From Paralvinella palmiformis (Eukaryota; Annelida; Polychaeta; Terebellida; Alvinellidae): DNA of 64,000 nucleotides. Of this stretch, positions 34,801 to 46,080 are shown in pieces. The notes under the pieces were generated by a model. It saw only the letters and a program-made list of their open reading frames with translations, was not told where the DNA came from and made no database searches. The stretch is taken from contig JAODUP010000920.1 of NCBI GenBank assembly GCA_025642065.1, forward strand, positions 187,501 through 251,500, in the 5' to 3' direction. A program made the translations under genes and the position numbers. Numbering within the stretch: position 1 is the stretch's first letter; each line of letters begins with the position of its first letter.

Positions 34801-35010
34801 TATCACCTATCTTGATGATATTATTGTAAGAGAAAAGACAGCACACATTTAATGAGCCAAAGTACTAGGTTATATACAGATTATCCGCATCATCATTGGG
34901 ATCAGGAACAGTTAAGTCATCACTTAAAGGATGCTTCTTGTTGGGGTTAACCTTGTAGTGAAGTTCAAAATCACTGAATTACTCAATCAGTACGTAGAAC
35001 AAGATAAAAG

Positions 35011-35065
<55 letters not shown>

Positions 35066-38000
35066 TATATACAAATAAAATTTAAAAAATCACATTATAC
35101 AAAATTTCCGATTTATTATATCTAGTTAGTCTGTTTATTGACATGTAATCAGACACACAGAAAGATATAAAATATGTCAAACATCTTAGTAGTACAATCA
35201 GAATCTGTTTGTCACATGATAATATGTCGGATAAACATGAATGTTGGAATATCGAGTCCTTGACTTAGTGGTAGTCTGTGTCACACATTTTTAGATCGTA
35301 AAGACATCCCGTTGTATACAACAAAAATAATATGCAACATCCATTGCAACCGCAATGACACGTATAATCTCATGGTGTATTTATTTATTTTCAACAATTA
35401 TGAAAATTAATAACCGGAATAAAAATCCAGCATAAAGGTCAATTTAGGCCACTGTTTTTTAAATATTGTTTTACAAACCCACCGATCACAACTGAAACTG
35501 TCCGCTGGGAAATAACCAACCCCCCTGCGGCTAACCTTGTTTTTTTCTTCTTCAAATGACATTCAAAATACATAATTTTAATGAAAGCAAATGCATACTG
35601 AATGTTGAATGCCCCCCCTTAACGTAACATTAAAAACATTCTTGATAAATTTTAAAATAAAAAGCTTAATTTAGGGGAGAAGTGGAGAGGCTTGACCGCC
35701 TTATACACTTCAATGGTTTGATCTTAGTATACGCGATGGCAATCAACAAGAAGTACTTTTCTGCAGGTCCCTCAATGTTTAATGTTCCTAATAAGGCATT
35801 GATCACATGATTTGTGACACATTTCAATGTCATAAAGGTTATTTATATAAGCAAAGTGACAGGAGTGGAAGTTCTACCACAGTGCAGAGTTTGTCTTGTT
35901 GAAATTTGGGGTAGAAACCACTGGCTGTCGCCTATTGGGCACAGCCAAACACGCACAGTGTGGGGCGGATCAACCACACGTATATATATACATAGTGTAG
36001 ACTTTTGAAATGTTGACACCTATTGACAAAAGTTCGACTTTTGATACAACCGCTTTCAGTCACTAATTGTTTTTTGTGGTGTATTGTTGTAAATAGCTTC
36101 AAATTAAACACAAAACAATTATTCAGTGATATATTATGTTCCAGCTTAAAACTATTAAGTGTAATAAATAACGAATAGGCTTTTAATGTTATGGTTGATT
36201 CTCCCTGCCTGGTCGAACCTCCCCACTTCTCCTATATCTTTTTGAAACAACAACAAATCGAAATACTACCTATAACTAGGTATTAGCACAATGGATTTGC
36301 TTGCTACATGAAAAAAGCTTTCTTCGGGCATCACTCAACAAGTTGCTATTTTGTCTTCATTGACTGGCACACTAAACGGCCTCATAGAGTGGGGCATTGT
36401 TAAGTGCTCCCCCCCCCCATAGTATCCATGTGTTTCAGACACCCCTCTCACCTTCTGAGATTTTCAATGCCTGGATACTCGAATCGGATGGTTGAATCCA
36501 GAAGTTTAAGACTCAGAGTTGTAAATTTCTGAATTCAACAGCTGCTACATGGAACGATCAGTTTTGTCGCAGATTGCACATGCGTAACCACATTCTTACA
36601 TTTAAATGTGTTCCATTTGTGTCGGATTTGCATAACTGATATATGGAAAATCAGCTGTAAGCTTATTAAAATACTTGGATCAATCTGCGACAGTGCTAGC
36701 ATCAACCAATCAACGACCATGTAAGAATCCTTTTGAAAGATGGCGACTCATGCCTGTGCTGACAGTGACATGTCTATTGTTTACTTTTCACTGAGGAATA
36801 ACAACAAAAAGAAAATAATAAAGGCCAAAAGATTGTCAAATCCCAACTAACGGAAGGATATATGTTATACAAAACATTGCTGTATATTTTGTTTTCAGTG
36901 ATTTTTTTAAAATTTTCCCAACCAACTGACCCTCGTTTTTTGGTAGACAAATTTTCTGTAAAACAAGTATTATAAAAACAATGGCCTTAGCAGAATAAGT
37001 AGACAGATTTTATGCTTCTGGGCAGCATAAATATCAACGCAACAACGTTTACTCACTGGACATATTGCTCTGTTATTATTTCGACAGCTGTAGAAGTGAA
37101 TCTGATAGCAAGTAACTTTTCCCTCCGTATTTAAACCAATATGCAATAACTGTGCACAATGGCATTGAAGCCTTTGATCATCGTGATGGTTGTTAATTAC
37201 ATGCATAATAATGAAAGTCCATCAGATTAACTCAGATCTGCTCATTGGAAAGATCACACATTTGTGTTTCTAATTAGCCATGAATGATTATGATTGGCTA
37301 TGAGATAGCCACAGGCAATGGAAGTATCCTGTGTCTGTGTATGTTGGTCAAGGACGGTTGCAATTGGTTACGATATAGCAATTATTGCAGGTTAATTAAC
37401 CATTACTGGCAGCATGTTGGTGTGTCTTGCACGACTGAGCTAGTGGAAATATTGGGCAGCATTTTTGCGTTGTTGGATTACCGAGGTGATTACAATGAAA
37501 AGACGCATTCTGTTGGTGAAATGAAGGGTCGGAGTCAGAATGCGTGACATGATTTTTTCCGGAATACAGTCATTTATAATGGAGCTAAATGCGTCAGAAG
37601 GTGGATTTGTCAGAAAAATGATGTCCGGATTAATGGATTCTGACTGTAGAACAATTGTAATCATTAAATTAATGTATATTATTTGGTTATTTGATCATTA
37701 GGTCAGAGAATACAATACCTGAAAAATGGTGCCAACTGCAATATGATGAAGAAAATCCGTGAAGTCCACCGGCAGCCTGATTTTTTCTCATCAGCATATT
37801 TATAATCTCGGAGATAAAGCACCAGGCTGAAGGTAGACATTGTCAGGGCTGGAATGATGACAAAGCTCAGAGTGAGGCCAAACCAAAAATAGTGACTGTT
37901 TGTGAAGTAAAGATAGGCCAAGTAAATATCTGATCCTACATCAAGCAAGTAAGTCAGAATGTTCCACGTGCAGAAGAAAATCTCCAAACAGCTGGCACCG

Positions 38001-41000
38001 ATCTGATAACCAGGTCCAAAATACTCCAGACCCTGACCAAATTGGCTCTCCTCTGGCACAGCTCCCATCATTGCAATTGTTGCATAGGCACCAGGGTACA
38101 TGTAATATGAGGAGTTCGGGTCAGTGAAGCCGAGCCTCATTTTGCGCATATCATCCTCGTTGAAAAACACATCATCATCAAACAGCTCCTCATCCGCATA
38201 AGTCCTTGTGCTGTTTGCATGGTTCAAGTGTGTCTGGTGTGAAGTGGTTCTGGAATCGACTAGGTTACTCCAGGATTCCACATTAGCACCAAGTGGCTGT
38301 ACGGAATCTCTGTCAAACACATTCCGCTGACCATCTGGAATGTAATCGTGAGGATAGGCTGTGCGTTCTGAAATGGTGCCATGGCTGGGACCAGCAGTAA
38401 ATGGTGTGCGCTTCTTAACTCCATCGACCTCATCAAAGTTTTCTTGACGCTGGAAAATAATATGGGGAAGATTAGTGCATTCAAAGAAAACAATAATACT
38501 TATACGAGAACATGAAAAAACACAGCACAACTCTACAAGTTGTTCACGTGCAAAAACAGACAACACTAATACTTCCTAAATGTACAGAAATATAGAATTA
38601 ACTGGAATATGACATTCCAATTCCTACTGTATTTCTTTATTGCACAACCTTACCCATAGATGGTCATTTCATACCAAAAATAAGCATACAGGGAATTAAA
38701 CAACAATACACCTACTTGCTTGGTATTAGTTCTGCTTACTGGATACCGACAATACCAACAAAAAAAATTATAATTATACTTCAATTAAACAGAACAATAT
38801 ACAACACATTTCTGGTAATTCTGTACAAGATTAAGAGAGTATTGTGAGTGTACAGGATCTTACTTCAGTAATTCACTCCCCAGCAAATTTAAAGGAAAGA
38901 ATAACTTTCATTTCAAATTTGCAGGACAAGTAAATACAAATATATTCACACAAATGATAAATGAGGTCAAAACATAAACACGATCAACCTCATACTAAAA
39001 AAAGTGCTGCAGACTCAACTAAAACTTGTCTGTGGTTTTGCCATTTCAAGACCAAATGTTTCTATACTCCGAATTCACTGTGTATGCACTGTTTGTATGA
39101 CCCAGTTATAAAAATGTAAACAAGCTTCAGCCAAGCATAAATTTTTAAACAAAAATGTCTTTATGAATATTACATTACAGTTGGTCCAAACAATCTCAAA
39201 TGTTATCATAAGATGAACTATTTATAAAGACTGTTCTGTAGTCTCACAGCACAGTGTTTACTGAGATGTCAGATTTATGTAAATTAACCGGTGACTGTGT
39301 CAGCTATTTATTAGTTAATAGCTTGAGCCCAGGGTATCAAGATGGTTAAGTCAATGGATCCGTAACTGAACTTGATCTGGATCAAGACGGGTACATGATC
39401 CATATCCTGGCTGATGTCAGAACATGACTTTCCTTCTTCCTGACATACAATCTGGTATTTGAGGAAGCTGTAAAGCTATCCTTCAGTAACTTTAAATATT
39501 TTATCTTAGTTTTATATATATATATATATGAGATCATGTATATTTTGTAACTATTATTGTCAGATTTGGGATTATCGCTTATGTTTTTGAGCATTACACA
39601 ATTTATTCATAACGTATAACATGTAAAACAGCAACATGTACATTTTTACATAATATGTGAGAGTAAATTGTTCCTTTAAATGTGTTCAGGAAATAGCATC
39701 ATTATTACTGGATGCAAATTCTCTGAACAATACAATACAATAGAAATACAGAATGGATAGTAAAAAAAAAGCAGGTGTGGGTGTGTATATGTTTCAATTA
39801 CCAGTACTTCCCCAAAACAAACTTACACATTATAAATGCAAAAAAATACCTATAAAATTATAATTAAAACCATTTCCAGTTGTTACATTCCTAGAATGGT
39901 TATTCAGGAATATGCCCTAGATTTTCATGCCAAGAACATGGCTAATCAGTCCAAATTGGAGCTTTTCTCTGTTGGAAATGGAGCAACATAATGTGTTACT
40001 GATTGCTACTGCATATAAATGTACGCAATTAAAAAAAAAAAAATAACCAAAGAAAACACAGCTGGTGGGTGTACCTGCTTCAACAAAGAGAATACAATAA
40101 TCTGGTCAAGGAACTATAATTTGATACATCAGGTTGACCAGAGAATATAAAATCCCACAAAATTGTTTGGGAAACACTTGCCCCTGCCATCATATTCTAG
40201 ATTGCCTCATCCGTTTTTTTTACGAAGTTGACGAACAAATGGCTGCACGGAACAATTCAGTTTGCTGCATCTGCATAGATATGCTACTGCAGGACAAATA
40301 ATAGTGGCATTGCGTGGGGTGGCAGCCACTTTGGGGGTTGGGTGGCAATACTATAATTTAATTATTATCCTGTGATTTTTAGGTATTTTGTTTGTAATGG
40401 TCGTTTTCCCAAATTGCTTAATTTTAAAGTTGGTGCAATTAGTAGTCACACTGTCCCCCGTAGGTAAATCTTTTATGTAGATATGTTTGCTGCTGTCAAA
40501 GGTCTGTTATGTTAAGGAAGAGGGTGACCAAAACCCACCCTACTCCACTGAAATTGTATGCTGAATGATGAACACATGGAAGCCGTAGCATATGGAATCT
40601 TAGCTTAAAATACATCGTTGCTAAATGCACGATGTTATAGAAATGCAAATTATTTTGTGACATCATTTTATACCACTTGCTGATGATGAAATGTTGTGAA
40701 ATAAAAAATATTGCGACATGGTGGCAATTTTTTCGGTAGGGAAACCCTGATATAGAACTATTTGTATATATTTTGGAGTAGGATGAAAAGATAATACCTG
40801 ACCCACTGAAGGTGTCTAGTGAATCAGCACTGTACAGAATACCATGGCAGTGGTAAATTGCACAGAGCAACAGAATGCATCTCAAATAAAATTTTTACAA
40901 TGATTTTGTACAAATAATATATTCATGCATAGAACAGATAGTATGGATTGTGACCAAAAAAATACTATGACCTACCAAAAATTTTTTGTCATCATCATGT

Positions 41001-42107
41001 TATTGGAAATATAAATAAAACTTTTATAGTGATGTCACCCCAGTGCAACTCCGCCCCAATTCAAATAACGTCGCACCACTGACATTAAGTGATATCACGC
41101 TGGTTTGAGTGACCTCGCCCTGGTATTTAATAAAATAAAATGTAAACTTCAGGGGGAATAAATTTAAAGATTCTGTTATAAAATGACATGACTGGTCTTA
41201 GAAGCATATTATCAGCACTTGCATAATATGGTATGGGAATACTCACTGCTGTTATTGCAGTGAATAGCATACAAGCAGCCAAGAAATGTCGCCCCATTGA
41301 TATTAAGTGATGTCACTCCAGTTTGAGTGATCTCGCCCCAGTATTTAATAAACTAAAATGTACACTCATAAATCACACCAGGTAGAATGAACTTTATAGA
41401 TCCTGTTATACAATGATGTGACTGATATTAAAAGCATATTATCATAAATATTAAGTTAAAAATGGAGTAGGTACTTCAAAATCTTGGTTTTACAATTGTA
41501 ATAAAACAATTTGCAGATAAAGACATAAAAAGTTCAAAACGTGTAGATTGGAAACTTAATATCTATCTATATATATGTGTGAATAATGCTTATATATATA
41601 AATATATTATTTTGTATATATATATATATAGATTATAATATATATATATATAAAACAATAAAGACATAAAAAGCTGTAAACATATAGATTATACAATTAG
41701 AAACTGTTACATGAAGCACAATTGTTATTAAATGTAAATAGTTATTTCCTGTATATATCTCTATTAATTAATCAACTAATAACTACCTTGTCTTCAATTA
41801 TCCCACATCAAATAGTGGGGCAACATCACTCAAATATTTAATTTTAGCTCATACACCTAATCACTCATTCCCTGATACTACTAGTCTACTGAGTATTGGT
41901 GACAAAATAACGATGGCAATGAAACGTTTGGCAACAATAGACATAGTAATATTTAGTTTATTTAAATCATAACAATCATGGCAAATTGAAATCATAACAT
42001 ACAAATACAAAGAAATATTATTATCATTAAAAATAAACCTGTTGCTCCGCTTTATGTCTTTTTATTTCATTCTTCAACCTATCTCGTCGCGTTCTTGGGA
42101 ATTTCAT
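30367..42107 (-). CDS. XK-related (XKR4/6-like) membrane protein, 4 coding exons
   Basis: XKR proteins are multi-pass plasma-membrane proteins. Some members (XKR4, 8, 9) scramble phospholipids after caspase cleavage. Exons in transcription order: 42107-42039, 38449-37719, 33160-32952, 31829-30367, joining in frame to about 823 residues. Family landmarks: LLDVGSDIYLAYLYF and WFGLTLSFVIIPAL in exon 2; RRRFYDKMVNEDTDAMLLRL then FLESAPQLVLQL-type FMESAPQLVLQLYI in exon 3; FQKSLR, WRLFTITARV, GIHWIAMLIWV and NLLEGHTRLRC in exon 4, with several hydrophobic helices. It is longer than human XKR4 (650) because of a polar N-terminal region of about 170 residues and an acidic C-terminal tail of about 280. 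Which vertebrate XKR it is orthologous to cannot be told. Confidence 0.9.
31968..32055 (-). mobile_element. LINE 3'-tail fragment, near-identical to 25455-25545
   Basis: AATAATAATAAATATTTAAT is followed by AAAGCGCCATTACTAGCAGG and GCCATTCAAAGGCGCTGTAC. The last two match the LINE tail at 25470-25520 with few differences. It lies in the last XKR intron. Confidence 0.75.
32744..32898 (+). mobile_element. tRNA-derived SINE family A, near complete
   Basis: Head: GTGCCTCCGTAGTCTAACTG (A box) and GAGTTTGATTATC (weak B box). Body: TTTGACTTTGTTTCATTACC, AGAGGTCACTCGGCCTACCA, TGTGCACAAAAGTGGCCGTA. The tail is ATCAATCATCATCA. It ends about 54 bases from the XKR exon 3 boundary (32952) on the antisense side. 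Confidence 0.85.
32952..33160 (-). CDS. XKR exon 3
   Basis: It completes an Arg codon from exon 2 and encodes MFETLIYGCKSRD, then the conserved FMESAPQLVLQLYIITQIG. Acceptor cccttacag, donor ATTG|gtaagt. Confidence 0.9.
33353..34332. mobile_element. hAT-type element with nested insert (XKR intron)
   Basis: The left end CAGGGTTGGAATG and inverted right end CAGGGTTGGGTTTC form short terminal repeats. The flanking 8-mers TGTTTTTA and TATATTTA agree at six of eight bases. Subterminal TTCTTCCC words are repeated at both ends. Inside are a second copy of the short dispersed element (33605-33770) and, at 34020-34250 on the plus strand, a hAT transposase fragment with MEHLVAYSLHPSYKRAKL, like that at 8208. 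The copy is defective. Confidence 0.7.
34540..34990 (-). pseudogene. degenerate coding-like block, unrecognised
   Basis: On the minus strand, broken frames read coding-like, with HPLSDDLTVPDPNDDAD followed by hydrophobic and charged segments with stops. No family was recognised. It is probably transposon debris in the XKR intron. Confidence 0.25.
35013..35071. repeat. (TA)n microsatellite
   Basis: About 29 TA dinucleotides with one AA interruption. Confidence 0.9.
35672..36235. mobile_element. MITE with about 24-bp TIRs and TA ends (XKR intron)
   Basis: The left end TAGGGGAGAAGTGGAGAGGC and the inverted right end TAGGAGAAGTGGGGAGGTTC match at most positions and are flanked by TA. The interior of about 520 bases has no transposase. 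This fits a Tc1/mariner-type non-autonomous element. Confidence 0.65.
36240..37718. other. XKR intron remainder, no exon recognised
   Basis: No coding signature. Short frames at 36535-36720 and 36970-37206 lack motifs. Confidence 0.4.
37719..38449 (-). CDS. XKR exon 2
   Basis: The first 150 or so residues are polar and acidic (EELFDDDVFFNEDD). They are followed by LLDVGSDIYLAYLYF and WFGLTLSFVIIPAL, the first two transmembrane segments of XKR proteins, ending ILQLAPFF. Acceptor ttattttccag, donor TTCAG|gtattg. The open frame extends upstream of the acceptor, but those residues look intronic. Confidence 0.9.
38450..42038. other. XKR intron 1, no exon recognised
   Basis: AT-rich. It contains a diverged direct duplication (41071-41440), AT microsatellites at about 39515-39530 and 41565-41655, and no coding signature. 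Confidence 0.45.
41031..41440. repeat. diverged direct tandem duplication, period about 218 bp
   Basis: CATTAAGTGATATCACGCTG, GTTTGAGTGACCTCGCCC and TATTTAATAAAATAAAATGT near 41082-41145 recur near 41300-41360 with about 10-15% changes. Both are followed by similar TATAAAATGACATGACTG-type sequence. Related words at 41031-41060 suggest a third partial copy. Confidence 0.75.
42039..42107 (-). CDS. XKR exon 1, 23-codon start exon
   Basis: ATG begins at 42107 (minus) with Gly at -1 (AGG ATG). The 23 residues are highly basic (MKFPRTRRDRLKNEIKRHK) and end at CAG|gtttat in phase 0. This joins in frame to exon 2 at CGT CAA GAA. It was chosen because exon 2 has no suitable start of its own and needs a phase-0 upstream exon. 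Transcript support is needed. Confidence 0.65.
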
Positions 42108-42313
42108 CCTGATTTTACCTTAATTTTTTTCTTCAAAATATTATTCCCTGTCAAACCGGATGTGACTGTGGAATAAACTAAATACCATAAACATATATTG
42201 TTTCTATTTGTTTTTATCCGAGCTGGACGTTTCCTCGTGAAGTTTTGTATCTCTGTATCGTCAGTATAGCAAACGGCAAAGCCAGACTGTTCATTCTCCA
42301 GCCATTATATTAT

Positions 42314-42333
42314 CATGATAATATAAACTCTCT
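42314..42333. repeat. 20-bp perfect palindrome upstream of XKR
   Basis: TATATTATCATGATAATATA is self-complementary and lies about 210 bases upstream of the XKR start codon. It could be a dimeric transcription-factor site or chance in AT-rich DNA. Confidence 0.4.
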
Positions 42334-42339
42334 AAATCA

Positions 42340-43366
42340 CTTCGTTATATTTTGATTGTTTTATATTATAACAAATGTATTTCAGAACCACAAAGCCGAT
42401 ATATTATATATCTATTGATGTTTCATTAATAAACGCACTATCGATACAGCCCAATCAGTCTCCCGTTTTCAAAATGCATATTCAGTTGAGCATTCAGGTC
42501 TTTGCTGATAATCAGCAATAAACAGTACGCAGACGAACGTTTCTAATTTTGTGTTATAAATAAATTCGTCTTCTGCACAAGTTTTGGGTAGCGATCCCTC
42601 TAAAACATGCATGTAATCTTGTTTTGTTGAAGTTTGGGGTAGAGAACAAACTGTAATGTTTGTTAACACGCTGAGGGTATATAAAAGGCCTAACTTTTCA
42701 CTTAGGTTAGAGAAGAACTTCGATGCCAGACTAATTGGACGTGTACCGATATATATATTGCTCATATAGGTAGGATTTATTTAGTTATTCGAACCCAGAA
42801 TAAAGCTGAGGTCAGCATCTGAGGTGTCGAAATGTTTTATATACAGGTTTCTTTTGGACCACAGAAAGTTACTGTTGAATGTAAACTGTGGTGTCAAAAT
42901 AGTTAAGTATGTAGCAAGTCACCATTAAACCACACGCACGTGTTGTTTGTTGCGAGCTGTGATATCAAATGGTATGTTTTTTTACGCGCTTCCGCTTTTT
43001 GTACGTAGCCTGCATGTAGCCGCTTTCCTGTGGTCGTGACATATTTGTCGCGTACGAAAAGCGAATTAGCTGGTTCCCACAGGCTGATGAGTAGACCAGA
43101 CACATGCTTAGGTATACGCATACATCTATCAATATGTGGAGGTATGGAACATTTTATTTTTAGATTAATGTATGTATAGTTGTATTTGTATTTAAATTTA
43201 TGGAGGTAGGTCTCGAAGGATGTTTAGATATGTTGGGGACTGGTGAGACATTACACATGTCTCAGCAAGAAAAGTCGCCACTCTGGATTCAGTCCCCCGA
43301 AGAAACGTCCAGAGTTTGAATTCACGGTTCGAGGTTCTCTGTGCCCGTGCCTTATTATTCACAGCT

Positions 43367-43368
<2 letters not shown>
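42340..43368. other. upstream of XKR, no gene recognised
   Basis: It may hold the XKR promoter and 5' non-coding exon. A 98-codon minus frame at 42469-42765 has no known motif or splice match. Confidence 0.35.
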
Positions 43369-43370
<2 letters not shown>

Positions 43371-43403
<33 letters not shown>

Positions 43404-43418
43404 GCACACACACACGTA
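43371..43418. repeat. (AC)n microsatellite
   Basis: Nearly uninterrupted AC repeats with CACG variants at the end. Confidence 0.9.
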
Positions 43419-43439
43419 CATAATGACCATCAGATCAGA

Positions 43440-43725
43440 ATAATTTACTTGTTGTCTGTTCCCGGGGTTAAAACTCATGCTGCGTTTTTTTAGTTGCTGT
43501 GCCAAGTCTTTGGAATTCACTCTCTTACCAGTTTAATCACCATTTGAAAACTCAACTTTTCAGACTCGCTCATCATTTCCATCTGATCATTATTGATTAA
43601 CTTTGCATTGTACACGGACTATGAGTTTGTCCAACCCCTGTGCTAGGTGCTCCAGGGAGCTCGATTCTTTTCGAGGATATTGGCGCTATGGAAGGTTTGT
43701 AAGTATTATCATTATATCATTTCCA
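43440..43725 (+). mobile_element. LINE 3'-end fragment
   Basis: The plus-strand frame gives LWNSL-like sequence and HHLKTQLF, as at the very end of many CR1/L2-type LINE ORF2 proteins (LWNSLP...FKxxLKTxLF). A tail with GGCGCTATGGAAGG and an ATTATCATTAT repeat follows. Confidence 0.65.
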
Positions 43726-43817
43726 TGCAGTCTGTCATTGTATTCCAACGTACATCTTGTGGCGTGACCAAGGTCTTACCACCGGCTGCTCATTGGCTAT
43801 GGATATTCTGAAAATAT

Positions 43818-44552
43818 TTAACGATATGTACCGTCCTTCACACCTCTCAGCTCAACATCTTTGATTAACAAAACGAACAGATGTGCAGAACAGCAATATA
43901 TGACAATTTTCAAATATTCACATTCCTGTAATTGGCGCCGTATTTTTTCAACTTTTGTAGCGTTGTCTGTAACAAGGCTCCTTATGTGACAATTGAATCG
44001 TTGAGTACGTGATGATATAGCTGGATTTGAGACGTCGGTCAAGTATTCCAAAGTGTGACCGTATCCCGATGTATCCACAACGTCTGTTAGACGTCGTTAC
44101 AGAGACACAAACCACAGGTTCCTTGTGCACGTTACTCCAGCCATCCTGCGCCAAAGACCAGGTGTTAGTTAGTTGTTCCTTGCAATCTCCCAGCATTGTT
44201 TCCTTGACCTTGTGGAGTAAACGTCATGGTGGGTGATACTCTGGTTTTAGCATCGTCATCAACTTAGGTAATTCTTCGTGTTCGACGGACGAGATGGTGT
44301 CAGACCTCAGTTAATACAATATGTGAGCTCACCTGTCAGTCTATTATACCGTTGCTGAATGTTCATCGCCATTTTGGTATTTGGGTGTATGATTAGCTAA
44401 ACGAATGTTTGAGATATGAATTTATAGTACGGTGATGTGTGGTCATTGGATTGCACCACTGGGCGTTCAGGTGTGAACATTGCAAAAATACATCTATAGA
44501 ACGATTTAAATCATGATTTAAATCATTTGATTTTAATCAAACAACCCTACTA
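43818..44552 (-). pseudogene. hAT transposase remnant (central domain)
   Basis: Minus-strand frames contain DGWSNVHKEPVVC, VDTSGYGHTLEYLTDV-like residues, SLVTDNATKVEKIRRQL and CCSAHLFVLLIKDVE. This is the order seen in the DUF659/central region of hAT transposases, including the conserved VTDNA and CxAHxxxL motifs. Two frames overlap, so the reading frame is shifted. The terminus near 44530-44552 (GATTTAAATC repeats, then AACAACCCTA) looks like the hAT end. Confidence 0.75.
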
Positions 44553-44902
44553 TTTAACAATCTTAGTAAGGATAAATACCACAGTGGCAAGGAATTAAAG
44601 TTCTGCTAAGAAAGACCGTTTACTCATATGTCTACTTTGAAAAAGTAAAGGACAACCAGCTTGAACCCATGGATGCATATTAAACGATACAGACATTTCT
44701 GATGAAGTCCATACTCATGCATAGACTGTATTCGTATGGAAGGAATTTGGCATTAAACAAATAAGAAAGTATCACGATTCGTATCTGAAATTACAGAACT
44801 CTTACCAGCCGATATATAATTTCTTTTAAAGATCTCTGTCTGAAGAACTACGAGTTTGATCCAATATGGTACTACACAGCGCCAGGTCTTGTGTGGGGCG
44901 AA

Positions 44903-45098
44903 AATGATTGATGATGATTGATGTTTTATGGTCACTTTTGTGCACATGGTAGGCTAAATGGGCCGAGCGACCTCCAAATGTAATGGAGTGAAGTCAAAGA
45001 TGAAACAACCTTCAGATATGCCCATGCCGAGATTCAAACACGGGTATAGTAGTGTGGTCCAACACACTACCGCTAGACCACGGAGGCGCCCCGAGTGG
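44903..45098 (-). mobile_element. tRNA-derived SINE family A, full-length
   Basis: Read on the minus strand: GGCGCCTCCGTGGTCTAGCG (A box), GTGTTGGACCACACTACTAT, a GTTTGAATCTCGG B box, then GAAGGTTGTTTCATCTTTGA, GGAGGTCGCTCGGCCCATTT, GCACAAAAGTGACCATAAAA and an ATCATCAATC tail. This is the best-preserved copy in the window. It abuts the Polinton-like remnant. Confidence 0.9.
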
Positions 45099-46080
45099 GG
45101 CGCAGAATTTAAAGTAACAGAAGTTAATTTAAAATCGTTAAGTGATCCCGATATGCTTCTCATGATTGAGAAAGGGATCGGAGATGTTATTTCCATGATT
45201 TCAACGAGATTTGGTAAAACGAATAATCCAAATCTGAATGACAAGACAGATGGGATGATGCGCACTAGAGAGATTGGAGCTCAAAATTACAAAATTCACC
45301 GCGGTATTAAAATCTAAGAAAACGCGTAGTTACATTGATATCAGAAACAATCTAAGAACAAATGTAAACAACAACTTCGAAAAGGACTTTTTCAAACTGA
45401 GGAACAACTCAACATCTGGAAAGACAATAAAAAAACATTCGAAACTTGGTGGACATCAGCTCATATAATTAGTCGATTCTGTAAAAGTAGCTAGGAAACC
45501 AAATCATAAACTTAAACTATAAACATTGCAACATCTTTGAGGAGAATACACATGGGAAAGGCTAAGCTTTTATTTAGGAATATGCATTATATACCCGAGC
45601 AAAAGATTAATGAGTGATTTGCATTACAACTATATCAAAAGTAAATTTGGAGATAAGTCAAAGGTGCTTTTTACAGATACTGATTCCCTTGGCTACGGAA
45701 TAGAAATCCTAGTCGTTTACCGGGAAATCAATCAGGATGCAGAGAAATTGTTTGATACAAGCAACTAGCTAAAAGATCACTTGTCTAGGATGAAAGCAGG
45801 AGTAAGTAAAAAGGTTGTTGGCATGTTCAAGGATGAGGTAGTCGCTAAGATCATCAGTGAATATTATTGATTGAAAGGAAAATTGGATTCGTATAAAATG
45901 CTAAATGATAAAGGTGACAAGAAGTGCAAGAGTGTAAAACTGTCGCAGAGAAGAAGAGCAGAGGAAGATTTGCCTCGTTAGTCGCAAGGAGCAGATAAGA
46001 AAGGTGAAGATGATAGAGATCCTAGGCATACAATCTTCACAAAAGAAGTAAATAAAGTCGCCATTTCGCAAATGATGATA
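45096..46080 (+). pseudogene. decayed protein-primed family B DNA polymerase (Polinton-like)
   Basis: A first open segment (45096-45316) has LSDPDMLLMIEKGI and ISTRFGKTNNP, a block seen next to the first polymerase motif in Polinton/Maverick and related polymerases. A second region (about 45560-45960) has SDLHYNYIKSKFGDKS and FTDTDSL, the YxDTDS catalytic motif, then MFKDE. The residues between (the YDANxLYGW-type motif) are missing, and stops interrupt the frame. It is non-functional. The class is either a Polinton/Maverick or a related adintovirus-like element. Confidence 0.75.

Noticed and set aside
42469..42765. 98-codon minus-strand frame upstream of XKR
   Set aside because: No motif or compatible splice junction to XKR exon 1; probably chance.
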